Shown here one piece after another: positions 7,734 to 17,019 of a stretch of 33,320 nt of DNA (the first letter of the stretch is position 1; each line of letters opens with the position of its first letter). The translations under genes were made by a program, and so were the position numbers. This DNA comes from Bacteroidales bacterium (GTDB taxonomy: Bacteria; Bacteroidota; Bacteroidia; Bacteroidales; VadinHA17), in contig JAMOUS010000201.1 of assembly GCA_027067975.1 (NCBI GenBank), positions 1 to 33,320 on the forward strand, in the 5' to 3' direction. The notes beneath the pieces are model-generated. The model saw only the letters and a program-made list of their open reading frames with translations. It was not told the DNA's origin and did no database searches.

Positions 7734-9075
7734 GGCGTGAAGTGGCCAGAGGATCAAGCCCCATGATTAGGACATCGTCCACCTGCCGGTAATCTCCCTT
7801 CCAAAAGGCAAAACTTTCGTAAAGAATCTGTTTCTGCCTCTCCATGGGCAATTCATGCACCGACAACAGCAGATGGCGGAAACGCCGGTACATGTATTTC
7901 TTCCCGCTGGGCCCGCCGAACTGATCGGGAAAGCCGTCGGTAAAGAGATACAGTTTGTCGTTCTCCTCAAGGGGGATGACATGGTTGGTGAATTCCTCTC
8001 CGCTCTCCGACTCCCCCAGTCCTACTGACACACGATCGCCTTTGAACTCAAGCAGTTTGTTCTCACGCACCAGATACAACGTATGGAATGCTCCTGCAAA
8101 CTCCAGGATTTTCTTGCCCCGGTCCAACGTACAGAAACTGATGTCCATGCCATCCTTGAGCAGCAGATCCTCCTCTCCGCGGCTGAAGGTATTGCTGATC
8201 CCGAAGTTCAGGATGTTGAGGATCTCTCCGGGATGGACAAGTCCCTGGTCGTTGATGATTTTGTCAAGGATCTCGAACCCGATCATAGACATGAAGGCGC
8301 CGGGCACACCATGGCCCGTACAGTCGGCCACGGCAAAAAAGATCCTTTCACCTTTGGCATAGAGCCAGTAGAAGTCGCCACTGACGATATCCCGCGGCAT
8401 ATACAGGATGAACGCCTCAGGAAAATGGCTGTGAAAGTAGTAGTCTGAAGGCAGCAGGGCCTGCTGGATCTTGCGGGCATAGCGGATGCTGTCGGTAAGG
8501 TCCTTGTGCATGGTGCTGAGCTGGTCGCGCTGCTTCTCCACCTCCTTGCCGATACGCTCTTTCTCTTTGAGGATCTGATTGGTCCGACGCAAGGTACGGG
8601 TACGATAGCGGAGATAGAGATAAAAGAGGAGGAGGACCAACATCACCAGGATAAGCTGGAAAGCTCCGGTGGTATGGAAAGGGATGGTGATAACGAGGGT
8701 GGTGATCTTGTGGGGTTCCGTCCAGCCCCCTTCGGAACGGGGATACCTTACCCACAAGGGGTATCGCCCACCTGAAAAGCCGGTGAGATAAGCGGAACGC
8801 CCCGTATGGAGGGTGTGCCAGTCGTCATCCCTTCCCAGGCGATATTGCAGCAGACCTTCATGAAAAAGGTCGGAGGAGAATTCTATCTCCAGCAGGGAAT
8901 GGGTGCGCAGACGCAGACGCACCAGGGTATCCGGTGGCACCTCCTTCCATCCGGCAGCGGTGAGGTAACGTACCCTCACCGGCATCTCACCTCCGGGAGG
9001 GGATGCCGTCATCCTCACCATGCTCCCCAACAGAAGCATCAAAACCGTGATTATCCCACCCCAGCTTGCACGCAT
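7726..9075 (-). CDS. Membrane SpoIIE-type Ser/Thr phosphatase with Y_Y_Y-like sensor
   Basis: This is a 449-aa protein. An N-terminal hydrophobic stretch (about 5-24) exports a periplasmic domain whose pattern (QYRLGRDDDWHTL, then SGGRYPLWVRYP) resembles the Y_Y_Y domain found after beta-propellers in two-component sensors; the propeller itself is missing. A membrane helix (about 137-157) and a coiled coil (162-195) lead to a PP2C/SpoIIE catalytic domain (about 200-445). The metal-binding acidic motifs are present: SGDF (D234), ADCTGHG (D251), DGMD (D311), FTDG (D380) and VDDV (D433/D434), so activity is expected. Such RsbU-like phosphatases usually dephosphorylate anti-sigma-factor antagonists; no such partner is visible here. 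A TTG at 9078 extends the frame by one codon, but ATG 9075 is the natural start. It follows the rplQ terminator, so it needs its own promoter, which I did not identify. Confidence 0.92.
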   Translation of the reverse strand: MRASWGGIITVLMLLLGSMVRMTASPPGGEMPVRVRYLTAAGWKEVPPDTLVRLRLRTHSLLEIEFSSDLFHEGLLQYRLGRDDDWHTLHTGRSAYLTGFSGGRYPLWVRYPRSEGGWTEPHKITTLVITIPFHTTGAFQLILVMLVLLLFYLYLRYRTRTLRRTNQILKEKERIGKEVEKQRDQLSTMHKDLTDSIRYARKIQQALLPSDYYFHSHFPEAFILYMPRDIVSGDFYWLYAKGERIFFAVADCTGHGVPGAFMSMIGFEILDKIINDQGLVHPGEILNILNFGISNTFSRGEEDLLLKDGMDISFCTLDRGKKILEFAGAFHTLYLVRENKLLEFKGDRVSVGLGESESGEEFTNHVIPLEENDKLYLFTDGFPDQFGGPSGKKYMYRRFRHLLLSVHELPMERQKQILYESFAFWKGDYRQVDDVLIMGLDPLATSRLT

Positions 9076-9159
9076 CAATTTATGAGATCAACCTACCCTT
9101 CCTGTAAAGATGGAAATATTCCCGAATATACACAACCGCTCTCCTGCCTGCGGAGAAAA

Positions 9160-9196
9160 AAAGATCCGCCGTGTCCGGGGACCTCGGCGGATCTTT
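9160..9196 (-). terminator. Intrinsic terminator of the ribosomal protein operon
   Basis: AAAGATCCGCCG (9160-9171) and CGGCGGATCTTT (9185-9196) form a perfect 12-bp stem around a 13-nt loop. Read on the minus strand, the hairpin ends in a run of seven T (plus-strand A 9156-9162). It sits 19 nt beyond the rplQ stop codon and closes the 18-kb operon before the SpoIIE gene. Confidence 0.9.
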
Positions 9197-9215
9197 ATGT
9201 TGCTGAAAACTCGGA

Positions 9216-9848
9216 TCAGTCTTTCTTCTCCTCTTTTTCCTCTTTCTTTTCCGCTTTGGGAGCTTCTTTGGCCGGTGAGGTTTCCTTTTTTTCTTCCTCC
9301 TGTACGGATGTTTCCTTCACCGTTTCGGTGGCGGAAGCTTCCGGCTGCTGTTCTTCTTCGGTGGTTCCGGCTGTCTGTTTCGTTTCTGCAGCGGGGGTTT
9401 CCTGGGCGGCACCGCCGCTCTTGCGGCGTCCCCGGCGACCGCGGCGCGTGCTCTTGCCCTTGCTCTCTTCCTTGGTGCCCAGCATCGCCTCATTGTAATC
9501 GACCAGCTCGATCATGCACATCTCGGCATTGTCACCGGGGCGATGTCCCAGCTTGAGGATGCGGGTATACCCTCCCGGACGGTCGGCCACCTTGGGCGAG
9601 ATCTCACGGAACAATTCAGCCACGGCATACTTGTTCTTCAGGTATGAGAACACGACCCTCCGCGAGTGGGTGGTATCCTCTTTCGACCGCGTGATCAGCG
9701 GCTCCACATACATACGCAATGCCTTGGCCTTGGCCAGGGTCGTGGTGATCCGCTTATGCATGATCAGCGAGACGGCCATGTTGGCCAGCATCGCCTGCCG
9801 GTGGGCACTCTTCCTCCCCAGATGGTTGAATCCTTTCCTGTGTCGCAT
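9216..9848 (-). CDS. rplQ: 50S ribosomal protein L17 with long charged tail
   Basis: The first 125 or so residues are a normal bL17, beginning [20 protein letters not shown] and with the [11 protein letters not shown] segment at about 90-100. L17 sits near the tunnel exit of the large subunit. The protein is 210 aa, much longer than the usual 115-130. Residues 129-144 are a basic stretch (RRGRRGRRK), and 145-210 are Glu, Lys, Ala and Thr-rich low complexity. Extended L17 tails occur in Bacteroidota; the role is unknown and the tail is probably disordered. It is the last gene of the operon, 24 nt after rpoA and just before the terminator. Confidence 0.97.
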   Translation of the reverse strand: MRHRKGFNHLGRKSAHRQAMLANMAVSLIMHKRITTTLAKAKALRMYVEPLITRSKEDTTHSRRVVFSYLKNKYAVAELFREISPKVADRPGGYTRILKLGHRPGDNAEMCMIELVDYNEAMLGTKEESKGKSTRRGRRGRRKSGGAAQETPAAETKQTAGTTEEEQQPEASATETVKETSVQEEEKKETSPAKEAPKAEKKEEKEEKKD

Positions 9849-9872
9849 CGTCTTATCTTCTACTTGTTAACA

Positions 9873-10865
9873 CTAATCTTTGTCCAGTTTATACTTGCTG
9901 GTATCCATGCCGAACTTCAGCCCCTGTTCCTCGAGCAACTCGCTCAGCTCGGCCAGCGATTTTTTTCCGAAGTTGCGGAACTTCAGCAGGTCGGACTTGT
10001 TGTATTTGACCAGATCGCCCAGGGTCTCCACCTCGGCAGCCTTCAGGCAGTTGAGCGCCCGCACCGAGAGGTCGAGATCGACCAGCTTGGTCTTGAGTTT
10101 CTGGCGCATGTGAAGGATCTCCTCGTCGAACTCTTCATTTTCCAACTCCTCCTGCTGATCCAACGTGATCTTCTCATCGGAGAAGAGCATGAAATGATGG
10201 ATGAGGATCTTGGCCGCCTCTTTGAGGGCCTCCTTGGGGTGGATCGACCCGTCGGTGGTGATCTCCAGGATCAGCTTCTCATAGTCGGTCTTCTGTTCGA
10301 CACGGTAGTTCTCGACCGAATATTTGACATTCTTGATCGGGGTGTAGATGGCATCGAGGGCAATGAGACCAAAGGGGGCATCCTCGGGCTGGTTCTCTTC
10401 GGAGGGCACATACCCCCGTCCCTTGTTGATGGCGATCTCCATGCGGAGGGTCACATCCGGCTCCATGTGACAGATCACATGATTGGGGTTGAGCACCTCG
10501 AAATTGTTGAGATACTTACCAATATCCCCGGCCGTGAGCTGCTCCTGGCCCGTGACCGTGACCATCACCTTCTCCTCGGTGGCATCGTCGACCCGTTTCT
10601 TGAAACGGACCTGCTTGAGGTTCAGGACGATCTCGGTGACATCTTCCATCACGCCCTTGATCGTGGAGAACTCATGCTCCACCCCGTCGATCTTCACCGT
10701 CACAATGGCATACCCTTCCAGCGAAGAAAGGAGGATACGCCGCAGGGCGTTGCCGATGGTGATACCATATCCCGGTTCCAGAGGCCTGAACTCGAATTTA
10801 CCAAAGTAATCCGAGGCCTCCAGCATGATCACTTTGTCCGGTTTCTGAAAAGCTAAGATAGCCAT
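9873..10865 (-). CDS. rpoA: RNA polymerase alpha subunit
   Basis: At 330 aa this has the normal length. The N-terminal dimerisation domain (about 1-235) includes the signature [18 protein letters not shown] (31-48), through which alpha dimers recruit beta and beta-prime. A flexible acidic linker (about 236-252) joins the C-terminal domain (about 255-320), which contacts upstream promoter DNA and activators. R269 in SVRALNCLK matches the DNA-binding Arg of E. coli alpha (R265), and the helix-hairpin-helix FGKKSLAEL is present. It lies in the alpha-operon order rpsM-rpsK-rpsD-rpoA-rplQ, 21 nt after rpsD, so polymerase and ribosome supply share one transcript. Confidence 0.98.
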   Translation of the reverse strand: MAILAFQKPDKVIMLEASDYFGKFEFRPLEPGYGITIGNALRRILLSSLEGYAIVTVKIDGVEHEFSTIKGVMEDVTEIVLNLKQVRFKKRVDDATEEKVMVTVTGQEQLTAGDIGKYLNNFEVLNPNHVICHMEPDVTLRMEIAINKGRGYVPSEENQPEDAPFGLIALDAIYTPIKNVKYSVENYRVEQKTDYEKLILEITTDGSIHPKEALKEAAKILIHHFMLFSDEKITLDQQEELENEEFDEEILHMRQKLKTKLVDLDLSVRALNCLKAAEVETLGDLVKYNKSDLLKFRNFGKKSLAELSELLEEQGLKFGMDTSKYKLDKD

Positions 10866-10886
10866 GTATGAAAGGTATTTTATTGT

Positions 10887-11495
10887 TTACTTCGAATAGA
10901 GTTCGACAATGAGGTTCTCCTTGATGTTCTCAGGGATCTCCTCACGCTGCGGAAGGCTCATGAACTTACCGCTCATCTGGGCATCGTCCCATTCGAGCCA
11001 GCCGTACTGCGTATGGCGCTGGGAAGCGAGCGACTCGGTGATCACCTCGAGGGATTTGGAACGTTCGCGTACGCCGATGATATCGCCGGGACGCAGCTGA
11101 TAGGAGGGGATGTTCACCACCTTGCCGTTAACGGTGATATGACGGTGGCTCACCAACTGACGGGCAGCCGCCCGTGTGGGAGCGATCCCCAGACGGAATA
11201 CCACATTGTCGAGGCGCGACTCCAGCAACTGCAGCAATACCTCACCGGTGACCCCTTTCGCGGCCGAAGCCTTCTTGAAAAGGTTACGAAACTGACGCTC
11301 CAGCACCCCGTAAGTGTACTTGGCCTTCTGCTTTTCCTTCAATTGAATGCCATATTCCGAGGTCTTCCTTCTCCGTTTGTTCTGCCCGTGCATCCCCGGA
11401 GGATAGTTCTTTTTCTCAAAATATTTGTCGGGACCAAAAATGGGTTCCCCCAGTTTTCTGGCGATTTTCGACTTGGGCCCTCTGTATCTTGCCAT
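10887..11495 (-). CDS. rpsD: 30S ribosomal protein S4
   Basis: This 202-aa uS4 is an early 16S-binding assembly protein. It begins [16 protein letters not shown]. The S4-type RNA-binding module (about 94-155) includes [14 protein letters not shown] and the [12 protein letters not shown] stretch. The N-terminal zinc-binding cysteines of some S4 proteins are absent, as in the C-minus form. In E. coli S4 autorepresses this operon; no such leader structure is established here. It is 35 nt after rpsK, the widest gap in this part of the cluster. Confidence 0.98.
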   Translation of the reverse strand: MARYRGPKSKIARKLGEPIFGPDKYFEKKNYPPGMHGQNKRRRKTSEYGIQLKEKQKAKYTYGVLERQFRNLFKKASAAKGVTGEVLLQLLESRLDNVVFRLGIAPTRAAARQLVSHRHITVNGKVVNIPSYQLRPGDIIGVRERSKSLEVITESLASQRHTQYGWLEWDDAQMSGKFMSLPQREEIPENIKENLIVELYSK

Positions 11496-11530
11496 TTTCT
11501 TTCAGATATTACGTTTTCAAACTTCTATGA

Positions 11531-11920
11531 TCACACTCTTCTGCGTTTGGGCGGACGGCATCCGTTATGGGGCAGGGGAGTGACGTCGATGATCTCGGTC
11601 ACCTCCAGACCCGTGCTGTGGATGGTACGGATGGCCGACTCGCGGCCTGTGCCGGGGCCTTTGACAAAGACCTTCACCTTACGCAAGCCCAGCTCATAGG
11701 CCGTGCGGGCACAGTCCTCGGCAGCCACCTGCGCCGCATACGGGGTGTTCTTCTTCGATCCCCGGAAACCCATCTTGCCGGCCGACGACCAACTGATCAC
11801 CTGACCGGCATTGTTGGTGATCGAGATGATGATATTGTTGAACGTCGCCTGGATGTGAGCCTGACCCACCGGCTCGACCTTTACGACCCTTTTCTTCGAC
11901 GATTTGGTTTTCTTTGCCAT
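11531..11920 (-). CDS. rpsK: 30S ribosomal protein S11
   Basis: A 129-aa uS11 of normal length. It has the conserved core [12 protein letters not shown], then [20 protein letters not shown] (about 49-68) and a C-terminal [13 protein letters not shown], rich in basic residues. S11 lies on the platform of the small subunit and helps form the mRNA exit cleft with S7 and S18. It follows rpsM by 19 nt in the standard order. Confidence 0.98.
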   Translation of the reverse strand: MAKKTKSSKKRVVKVEPVGQAHIQATFNNIIISITNNAGQVISWSSAGKMGFRGSKKNTPYAAQVAAEDCARTAYELGLRKVKVFVKGPGTGRESAIRTIHSTGLEVTEIIDVTPLPHNGCRPPKRRRV

Positions 11921-11939
11921 CTTTCTTACTGCTTACAGG

Positions 11940-12317
11940 TTATTTGGTTGCCTTTTTCTTGTTGGCAATGGTCTTTCTGCGACCTTTGCGCGTACGGGCG
12001 TTGGTACGGGTACGCTGTCCCCGCACCGGCATGCCGGTACGGTGACGGATCCCCCGGTAACAGCCGATGTCCATCAAGCGCTTGATGTTCATCTGAACCT
12101 CCGAGCGCAGCTCCCCTTCCAGCTTGTACTGCTCATTGAGGATCTTACGCAAGGCAGCGATCTGCTCATCGGTCCAGTCCTTCACCTTGATGTCGCGGTC
12201 GATACCCGCCTGATCAAGGATCTTCCGGGCAGTGCTCCTGCCAATGCCGTAAATATAGGTGAGGCCGATCTCGCCTCTCTTGTTCTTGGGCAAATCTACC
12301 CCTACAAGTCGTGCCAT
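11940..12317 (-). CDS. rpsM: 30S ribosomal protein S13
   Basis: A 125-aa uS13. The helix-two-turns-helix region is at [12 protein letters not shown] (about 24-35), and the C-terminal [20 protein letters not shown] segment reaches toward P-site tRNA. The protein ends in a Lys/Thr-rich tail. S13 bridges the head of the small subunit to L5 of the large one. It lies 21 nt after rpmJ. Confidence 0.98.
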   Translation of the reverse strand: MARLVGVDLPKNKRGEIGLTYIYGIGRSTARKILDQAGIDRDIKVKDWTDEQIAALRKILNEQYKLEGELRSEVQMNIKRLMDIGCYRGIRHRTGMPVRGQRTRTNARTRKGRRKTIANKKKATK

Positions 12318-12338
12318 ATATCTCTTTTTTTATCGTTA

Positions 12339-12455
12339 TTATCCCTGACGCTGTTTGTAACGCGGGTTCTTCTTGTTGATCACGTATACACGTCCTTTCC
12401 GCCTGACGATCTTACAGTCAGGCGTCCTTTTCTTTACCGATGCTCTTACTTTCAT
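12339..12455 (-). CDS. rpmJ: 50S ribosomal protein L36 (zinc-less form)
   Basis: This 38-aa gene runs from ATG at 12455 to TAA at 12339 and reads [19 protein letters not shown] at the start and NPRYKQRQG at the end, an unmistakable bL36. L36 normally binds zinc through three Cys and a His; only C14 remains here, so this is the C-minus form usual in Bacteroidota and does not need zinc. It sits between infA and rpsM, its expected place; the 55-nt gap from infA is the widest in the operon. Confidence 0.97.
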   Translation of the reverse strand: MKVRASVKKRTPDCKIVRRKGRVYVINKKNPRYKQRQG

Positions 12456-12510
12456 CTTCTTGTCCTTTATACTGTTCTTTTTCCGTTCTTCTCTTCTCTG
12501 GCCTCCGGTA

Positions 12511-12729
12511 TCACTTGTACCGGAAGGTGATGCGTCCTTTGGTCAGATCGTAGGGTGACATCTCCACCTTGACCCTGTCGCCGGGAAGGATCTTGATGTA
12601 GTGCATCCGCATCTTTCCCGAAATATGGGCGGTGATGACATGACCGTTCTCGAGTTCCACCCGGAACATGGCATTCGACAATGCCTCAATAACGGTACCA
12701 TCCTGTTCGATCGGCGGTTGTTTGGCCAT
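12511..12729 (-). CDS. infA: Translation initiation factor IF-1
   Basis: A 72-aa single OB-fold protein of exact family length, beginning [13 protein letters not shown] and with the conserved [22 protein letters not shown] region (about 29-50). IF-1 occupies the A site of the 30S subunit during initiation and helps IF-2 and IF-3. It starts 4 nt after map. Its stop codon lies in the loop of a small stem (see findings). Confidence 0.98.
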   Translation of the reverse strand: MAKQPPIEQDGTVIEALSNAMFRVELENGHVITAHISGKMRMHYIKILPGDRVKVEMSPYDLTKGRITFRYK

Positions 12730-12733
12730 ATTT

Positions 12734-13534
12734 TCAGTTTTTACTTTTTAAGACTTCTTCAATATATGCAAATGTCGTCAAGATATCCGCTTTATTTTTC
12801 CGCACGGCAACGGCGTATTCATAATGTGCCGACGGTTTCCGGTCGGCAGTGTGGATGGTCCATCCGTCGCGGTCCTGGTAGACCTCTTTGACCCCCATGT
12901 TGATCATCGGCTCGATGCAGATGACCATACCTTCACGCAGTTTCGGACCTCTGCCTCTTTTGCCGAAGTTGGGCACCTCCGGGGGTTCATGCAGTTTCTT
13001 GCCGAGACCGTGCCCCACCAGTTCCCTGACGACGGAGAAGCCGTGGCTTTCGGCATGCTGTTGAACGGCATGGCCGATGTCGCCGACGCGGTTGCCCGCC
13101 ACAGCCTGCTCGACCCCCTTCTCCAGACACTCCCGCGTGACCCGCATCAACTCCTCTTTCTCGGGGTCGACCTCTCCTACCGCGAAAGTATAAGCAGAAT
13201 CGCCGTAGAAACCGTTGCGGATCACACCGCAATCGACTGAAATGATATCTCCCTCTTTCAACTCATATTCGGAAGGGATGCCATGGACCACCTGGTCGTT
13301 CACCGAGGTGCAGAGGGTGGCGGGAAAGCCGCCGTAACCCTTGAAGCCCGGGATCGCACCATGGTCGAGAATAAACTCCTCGGCGATGCGGTCGAGCTCG
13401 CGCGTGGTCACTCCCGGACGGATGTGCCGCGCCACTTCGGCGAGGGTCTGTGAGACCAGCAGGTTGTTCTCCCGCAGGATCTCGATCTCCTCGTCACTCT
13501 TCAATCTGTTCATCAAAGAACGTAAACCTTTCAT
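12734..13534 (-). CDS. map: Methionine aminopeptidase, type I
   Basis: This 266-aa cytoplasmic metalloprotease removes the initiator Met once the formyl group is gone. The five metal ligands are all present: D101 and D112 in [18 protein letters not shown]175 in [13 protein letters not shown]208 in CIEPM and E239 in HYEYAV. The substrate-binding H84 (VVHGIP) and H182 are also retained, so activity is expected. There is no N-terminal zinc-finger extension. The ATG follows the secY stop codon directly (0 nt), suggesting coupled translation. Placing it between secY and infA is a common bacterial order; adk, present there in Firmicutes, is missing. Confidence 0.98.
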   Translation of the reverse strand: MKGLRSLMNRLKSDEEIEILRENNLLVSQTLAEVARHIRPGVTTRELDRIAEEFILDHGAIPGFKGYGGFPATLCTSVNDQVVHGIPSEYELKEGDIISVDCGVIRNGFYGDSAYTFAVGEVDPEKEELMRVTRECLEKGVEQAVAGNRVGDIGHAVQQHAESHGFSVVRELVGHGLGKKLHEPPEVPNFGKRGRGPKLREGMVICIEPMINMGVKEVYQDRDGWTIHTADRKPSAHYEYAVAVRKNKADILTTFAYIEEVLKSKN

Positions 13535-14869
13535 CTATATAGCGGCCACTGCCCCGGCGCGGCCCTTGATGCGGCCGGTCTTCATCAGGCCGTCATAATG
13601 CCGCATGAGCAGGTGGCTTTCTATCTGTTGCAGCGTATCGAGGATCACCCCTACCAGGATCAGCAGGGAGGTTCCCCCGAAAAATCTTGCAAACTGGTTG
13701 TTCACTCCGACATTCACAGCGATGGCCGGCAGAATGGCGATGATCGCCAGGAAGATCGAGCCGGGCAGTGTGATGCGTGACATGATGGTGTCGAGGAACT
13801 CGGCCGTCTTGCGGCCGGGCTTCACACCCGGGATAAATCCTCCGTTTTTCTTCAGGTCTTCGGCCATCTGGGTCGGGTTGATGGTGATGGCGGTATAAAA
13901 ATAGGTAAAGATAATGATTAGGATCCCAACCACAAGGTTATACCAGAAACCGTAAATGTTGGAGAATGCCGTGGCAAACCAGCTGGCGCTTTCGGCCATG
14001 GCGCTGACGAACACCAGCGGCAGCATCATGATCGCCTGGGCAAAGATGATCGGCATCACGCCGGCAGCGTTCACCTTGAGCGGGATGTACTGCCGCACTC
14101 CGCCATACTGGCGGTTGCCGACGATCCGCTTGGCATACTGCACCGGCACACGGCGCGTGGCCTGCACCAGGGCTATGGTGGCCAGGATCACCAAAAAGAG
14201 GATCACCAGCTCGACCACAAAGGCGATCAGGCCGCCGGCACCGTTGAGACGAGCGCCGTACTCAGCCGCCAGCGCAAAGGGCAGACGGGCAATGATACCG
14301 ATCATGATGATCAGCGAGATCCCGTTGCCGATCCCCTTGTCGGTGATGCGTTCGCCCATCCACATCACAAACATCGTTCCTGTCGTGAGGATGATCACCG
14401 AAGAGATGGTAAAGAAAGTCCCCTTGATCACGAAAGCGGTTTCGGGCAGGCGGGCATGCAGGTTGGCCAGATAACTGGGTGCCTGCAGGAAAAGGATCAG
14501 CACCGTCAGGTAACGGGTGATCTGATTGAGCTTACGCCGGCCGCTCTCCCCTTCTTTCTGCAAACGCTGGAAATAAGGGATCGCGATGCCCAAGAGCTGC
14601 ACGACGATGGAGGCAGAGATGTAGGGCATGATGCCGAGGGCAAAGATCGAGGCCTGGGAGAACGCCCCGCCGGAGAACATATCCAGCAGGCTCATGATCC
14701 CCGTCGAGGTCTGGGCTTTGAGGTTGGCCAGTTGGGAAGGATCGATCCCGGGAAGGGTCACATACTTCCCCAGCCGGTAGATCAGGATAATACCCAGCGT
14801 GAAGAGGATCCGGTTTCTCAGATCTTCGATCTTGAATATGTTCTTTATGGTCTCGATCAATGATTTCAT
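13535..14869 (-). CDS. secY: Protein translocase subunit SecY
   Basis: A 444-aa integral membrane protein with ten expected transmembrane helices, forming the Sec channel with SecE and SecG. The signature YRLGKYVTLPGID lies near residues 31-43, and GISLIIMIGI near 183-192 is in a conserved helix. The C-terminal region holds the FIPGVKPGRKTAEFL loop (about 347-361), a ribosome- and SecA-contacting site. It follows rplO by 22 nt and joins map without a gap, so secretion capacity scales with ribosome supply. SecE is not in this window. Confidence 0.98.
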   Translation of the reverse strand: MKSLIETIKNIFKIEDLRNRILFTLGIILIYRLGKYVTLPGIDPSQLANLKAQTSTGIMSLLDMFSGGAFSQASIFALGIMPYISASIVVQLLGIAIPYFQRLQKEGESGRRKLNQITRYLTVLILFLQAPSYLANLHARLPETAFVIKGTFFTISSVIILTTGTMFVMWMGERITDKGIGNGISLIIMIGIIARLPFALAAEYGARLNGAGGLIAFVVELVILFLVILATIALVQATRRVPVQYAKRIVGNRQYGGVRQYIPLKVNAAGVMPIIFAQAIMMLPLVFVSAMAESASWFATAFSNIYGFWYNLVVGILIIIFTYFYTAITINPTQMAEDLKKNGGFIPGVKPGRKTAEFLDTIMSRITLPGSIFLAIIAILPAIAVNVGVNNQFARFFGGTSLLILVGVILDTLQQIESHLLMRHYDGLMKTGRIKGRAGAVAAI

Positions 14870-14891
14870 CGCAACAGTTTGTAGCTGTGAA

Positions 14892-15338
14892 TTAGATGGT
14901 GGTAGCCGTTCCTTTCAGCGCTTCGATGGCCTTGCGGGCCGAGGCTGAGAAAGCGTTGGCGGTGACGTCGAGCTTACGCTCGAGTTTGCCGTTGCCCAGG
15001 ATCTTCACCTTGGCATTTTTGGATACCAACCCGGCTTCGACGAGGGTTTCGACGTCGATCGCCTCGAGGTTGCGCTTGTCGGCCAGTGCCTGCAACATGC
15101 TGAGGTTGATCGCCTTGTATTCGACACGGTTGCGGTTTTTGAACCCGAATTTGGGTACCCGGCGCTGCAGCGGCATCTGTCCGCCCTCGAACCCGATCTT
15201 CTTGGAATAGCCCGAACGCGACTTCTGTCCCTTATGCCCGCGCGTGGCCGTCCCTCCCTTGCCGGAGCCTTCCCCCCGGGCAATGCGGGTCTTCTTCTTC
15301 ACAGATCCTTTTGCCGGCTTCAGATTACTGAGATCCAT
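14892..15338 (-). CDS. rplO: 50S ribosomal protein L15
   Basis: A 148-aa uL15 with the N-terminal basic, Gly-rich region RIARGEGSGKGGTATRGHKGQKSR-like (residues about 18-42) that threads through 23S rRNA, and the FEGGQMPLQRRVPKFGF signature (about 50-66). L15 is a late assembly protein near the peptidyl transferase centre periphery. The distal part is the globular domain ending in KAIEALKGTATTI. It lies 16 nt after rpmD. Confidence 0.97.
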   Translation of the reverse strand: MDLSNLKPAKGSVKKKTRIARGEGSGKGGTATRGHKGQKSRSGYSKKIGFEGGQMPLQRRVPKFGFKNRNRVEYKAINLSMLQALADKRNLEAIDVETLVEAGLVSKNAKVKILGNGKLERKLDVTANAFSASARKAIEALKGTATTI

Positions 15339-15354
15339 CGTCTTTCTGCTTTAA

Positions 15355-15537
15355 TTATTTTACTTTTTCAACTTTCACCAGATGGGTCACTTTTCGGATC
15401 ATGCCCATGATCTGCGGGGTGGCTTCCACCTCGACGACGGCATTGACCTTGTTGAGACCCAGCGCCTGGAGCGTCCTTTTCTGGCGCTCGGGGCTTCCGA
15501 TCTTGCTTCTTACCTGCGTGATCCTGACTTTTGCCAT
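15355..15537 (-). CDS. rpmD: 50S ribosomal protein L30
   Basis: A 60-aa uL30, one of the smallest genes here. It begins MAKVRITQVRSKIG and carries the conserved RTLQALGLNKV and GMIRKVTHLVKVE segments, closely matching the family length. L30 binds 23S and 5S rRNA regions of the large subunit. It sits between rpsE and rplO, its standard position. Confidence 0.96.
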   Translation of the reverse strand: MAKVRITQVRSKIGSPERQKRTLQALGLNKVNAVVEVEATPQIMGMIRKVTHLVKVEKVK

Positions 15538-15548
15538 TTTTCTTTCCT

Positions 15549-16064
15549 CTAACCGTTGAACACTTTATCGAGATCGATCCCCCGCTGTTCGGCCACCATG
15601 TAAGCGTCGCGAAGCTCGAGCAGGGCCTTGAAGGTGGCCTTGACAAGGTTGTGGGGGTTGGACGATCCTTTCGACTTGGCCAGCACGTTCTTCACACCCA
15701 CGCTCTCGAGGACGGCACGCATCGCCCCTCCGGCCTTCACACCGGTACCTTCGGAAGCGGGCTTGAGGAACACCTTGGCTCCGCCGTATTTTGCCGACTG
15801 CTCGTGCGGGATGGTCCCTTTGAGGATCGGCACCTTCACGAGGTTCTTCTTGGCATCTTCCACCCCTTTGGCGATGGCGGTGGTCACCTCGTTGGCCTTG
15901 CCCAGTCCATACCCGGCGATGCCGTTCTCGTCGCCCACGACCACGATGGCCGAGAAGCTGAAGGTACGTCCTCCTTTGGTCACCTTCGTCACCCGCTGGA
16001 TGCTCACCAGCCGGTCTTTCAGTTCCAGGTCGCTTGTCTTGACTCTTCTGATTCCGTTCGACAT
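15549..16064 (-). CDS. rpsE: 30S ribosomal protein S5
   Basis: A 171-aa uS5 that helps form the mRNA entry channel and contributes to decoding accuracy. The double-stranded RNA-binding-like N-terminal domain includes [21 protein letters not shown] (about 24-44) and [10 protein letters not shown] (51-60). The C-terminal domain has [21 protein letters not shown] (about 104-124). It follows rplR by 12 nt and precedes rpmD by 11 nt. Confidence 0.98.
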   Translation of the reverse strand: MSNGIRRVKTSDLELKDRLVSIQRVTKVTKGGRTFSFSAIVVVGDENGIAGYGLGKANEVTTAIAKGVEDAKKNLVKVPILKGTIPHEQSAKYGGAKVFLKPASEGTGVKAGGAMRAVLESVGVKNVLAKSKGSSNPHNLVKATFKALLELRDAYMVAEQRGIDLDKVFNG

Positions 16065-16076
16065 GATATCTTTAGC

Positions 16077-16436
16077 TTAAAATTTCAAACCACCTTTTCG
16101 AGCAGCATCTGCCAGTTCTTTCACGCGGCCGTGATAGAGGTATCCGTTGCGGTCGAAGACGGCTTCGGTGATCCCTTTTTCGACGAGGCGCTTGGCGATG
16201 AGCTCACCCACCAGCCGTGCCTGCTCTTTCTTGTCGCCTTTGAGCTTTTCGGTGATCTCTTTCTCCAGCGACGAGGCGCTGGCAAGGGTCACCCCGTGCA
16301 GGTCGTCGATGGCCTGCACATAGATCTGGCGGTTGCTGCGGAACACCGACAGACGCGGCTTGGTATCGGTGCCGGAGATATGTTTCCGCACCCGTTTTTT
16401 GATCCTCTGTCTGCGTTCAAGTTTCGTTAATCCCAT
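16077..16436 (-). CDS. rplR: 50S ribosomal protein L18
   Basis: A 119-aa uL18, which with L5 and L25 anchors 5S rRNA to the large subunit. The basic N-terminus ([17 protein letters not shown]) is followed by [19 protein letters not shown] and the C-terminal [20 protein letters not shown], both family hallmarks. It lies 19 nt after rplF. Confidence 0.98.
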   Translation of the reverse strand: MGLTKLERRQRIKKRVRKHISGTDTKPRLSVFRSNRQIYVQAIDDLHGVTLASASSLEKEITEKLKGDKKEQARLVGELIAKRLVEKGITEAVFDRNGYLYHGRVKELADAARKGGLKF

Positions 16437-16455
16437 CGTTCACACATTATAGACG

Positions 16456-17007
16456 TTATACACTGGCAGCTTTACCTGCTTTTCTTCTGATCTGTTCGCC
16501 CACATAGCGTATCCCTTTTCCTTTGTAGGGTTCGGGTTTACGCAGCGAGCGTATCTTGGCGGCCACGTGGCCCAGCAGTTGCTTGTCGTGGCTGCGGAGG
16601 GTCACAATGGGATTGCTGCGGCGTTCGGTCTTGGCCTCCACCTTGATTTCGGGCGGTAGCTCGATGACGAAGTTATGCGAATACCCCAGATAGAGGTCGA
16701 GCAGCTGCCCGTTGGCTTCGGCACGGAAACCGACCCCCACCAGCTCGAGCTGGATCTCGAAACCCTTCGACACCCCCACGACCATGTTGTTGATCAGCGA
16801 GCGGTAGAGGCCGTGCATGGCCTTGTGCCGCTTCTGGTCGCTGGGACGCTGCACCCGGATGATGCCATCCTTGATCTCCACCGTAATGTCGGGGTCGATC
16901 TTCTGGCTCAGCTCTCCCAATGGTCCTTTCACCGTCACCACATTGTCACGGTACTCAACAGTGACCCCCTCGGGGATCTGTATGGGCAGTTTTCCTATTC
17001 GTGACAT
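16456..17007 (-). CDS. rplF: 50S ribosomal protein L6
   Basis: A 183-aa uL6 with two repeated domains. It begins MSRIGKLPIQIPEGV and contains NNMVVGVSKGFEIQLELVGVG (about 73-93). The C-terminal EPYKGKGIRYVGEQIRRKAGK signature (about 159-179) is close to the sarcin-ricin loop region. L6 is part of the GTPase-associated stalk base. It lies 12 nt after rpsH. Confidence 0.98.
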   Translation of the reverse strand: MSRIGKLPIQIPEGVTVEYRDNVVTVKGPLGELSQKIDPDITVEIKDGIIRVQRPSDQKRHKAMHGLYRSLINNMVVGVSKGFEIQLELVGVGFRAEANGQLLDLYLGYSHNFVIELPPEIKVEAKTERRSNPIVTLRSHDKQLLGHVAAKIRSLRKPEPYKGKGIRYVGEQIRRKAGKAASV

Positions 17008-17019
17008 GATTCCTTTCTT

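Noticed and set aside
9666-10856. A 396-codon open frame on the plus strand opposite rplQ and rpoA
   Set aside because: It is antisense to two certain genes and shows no protein features.
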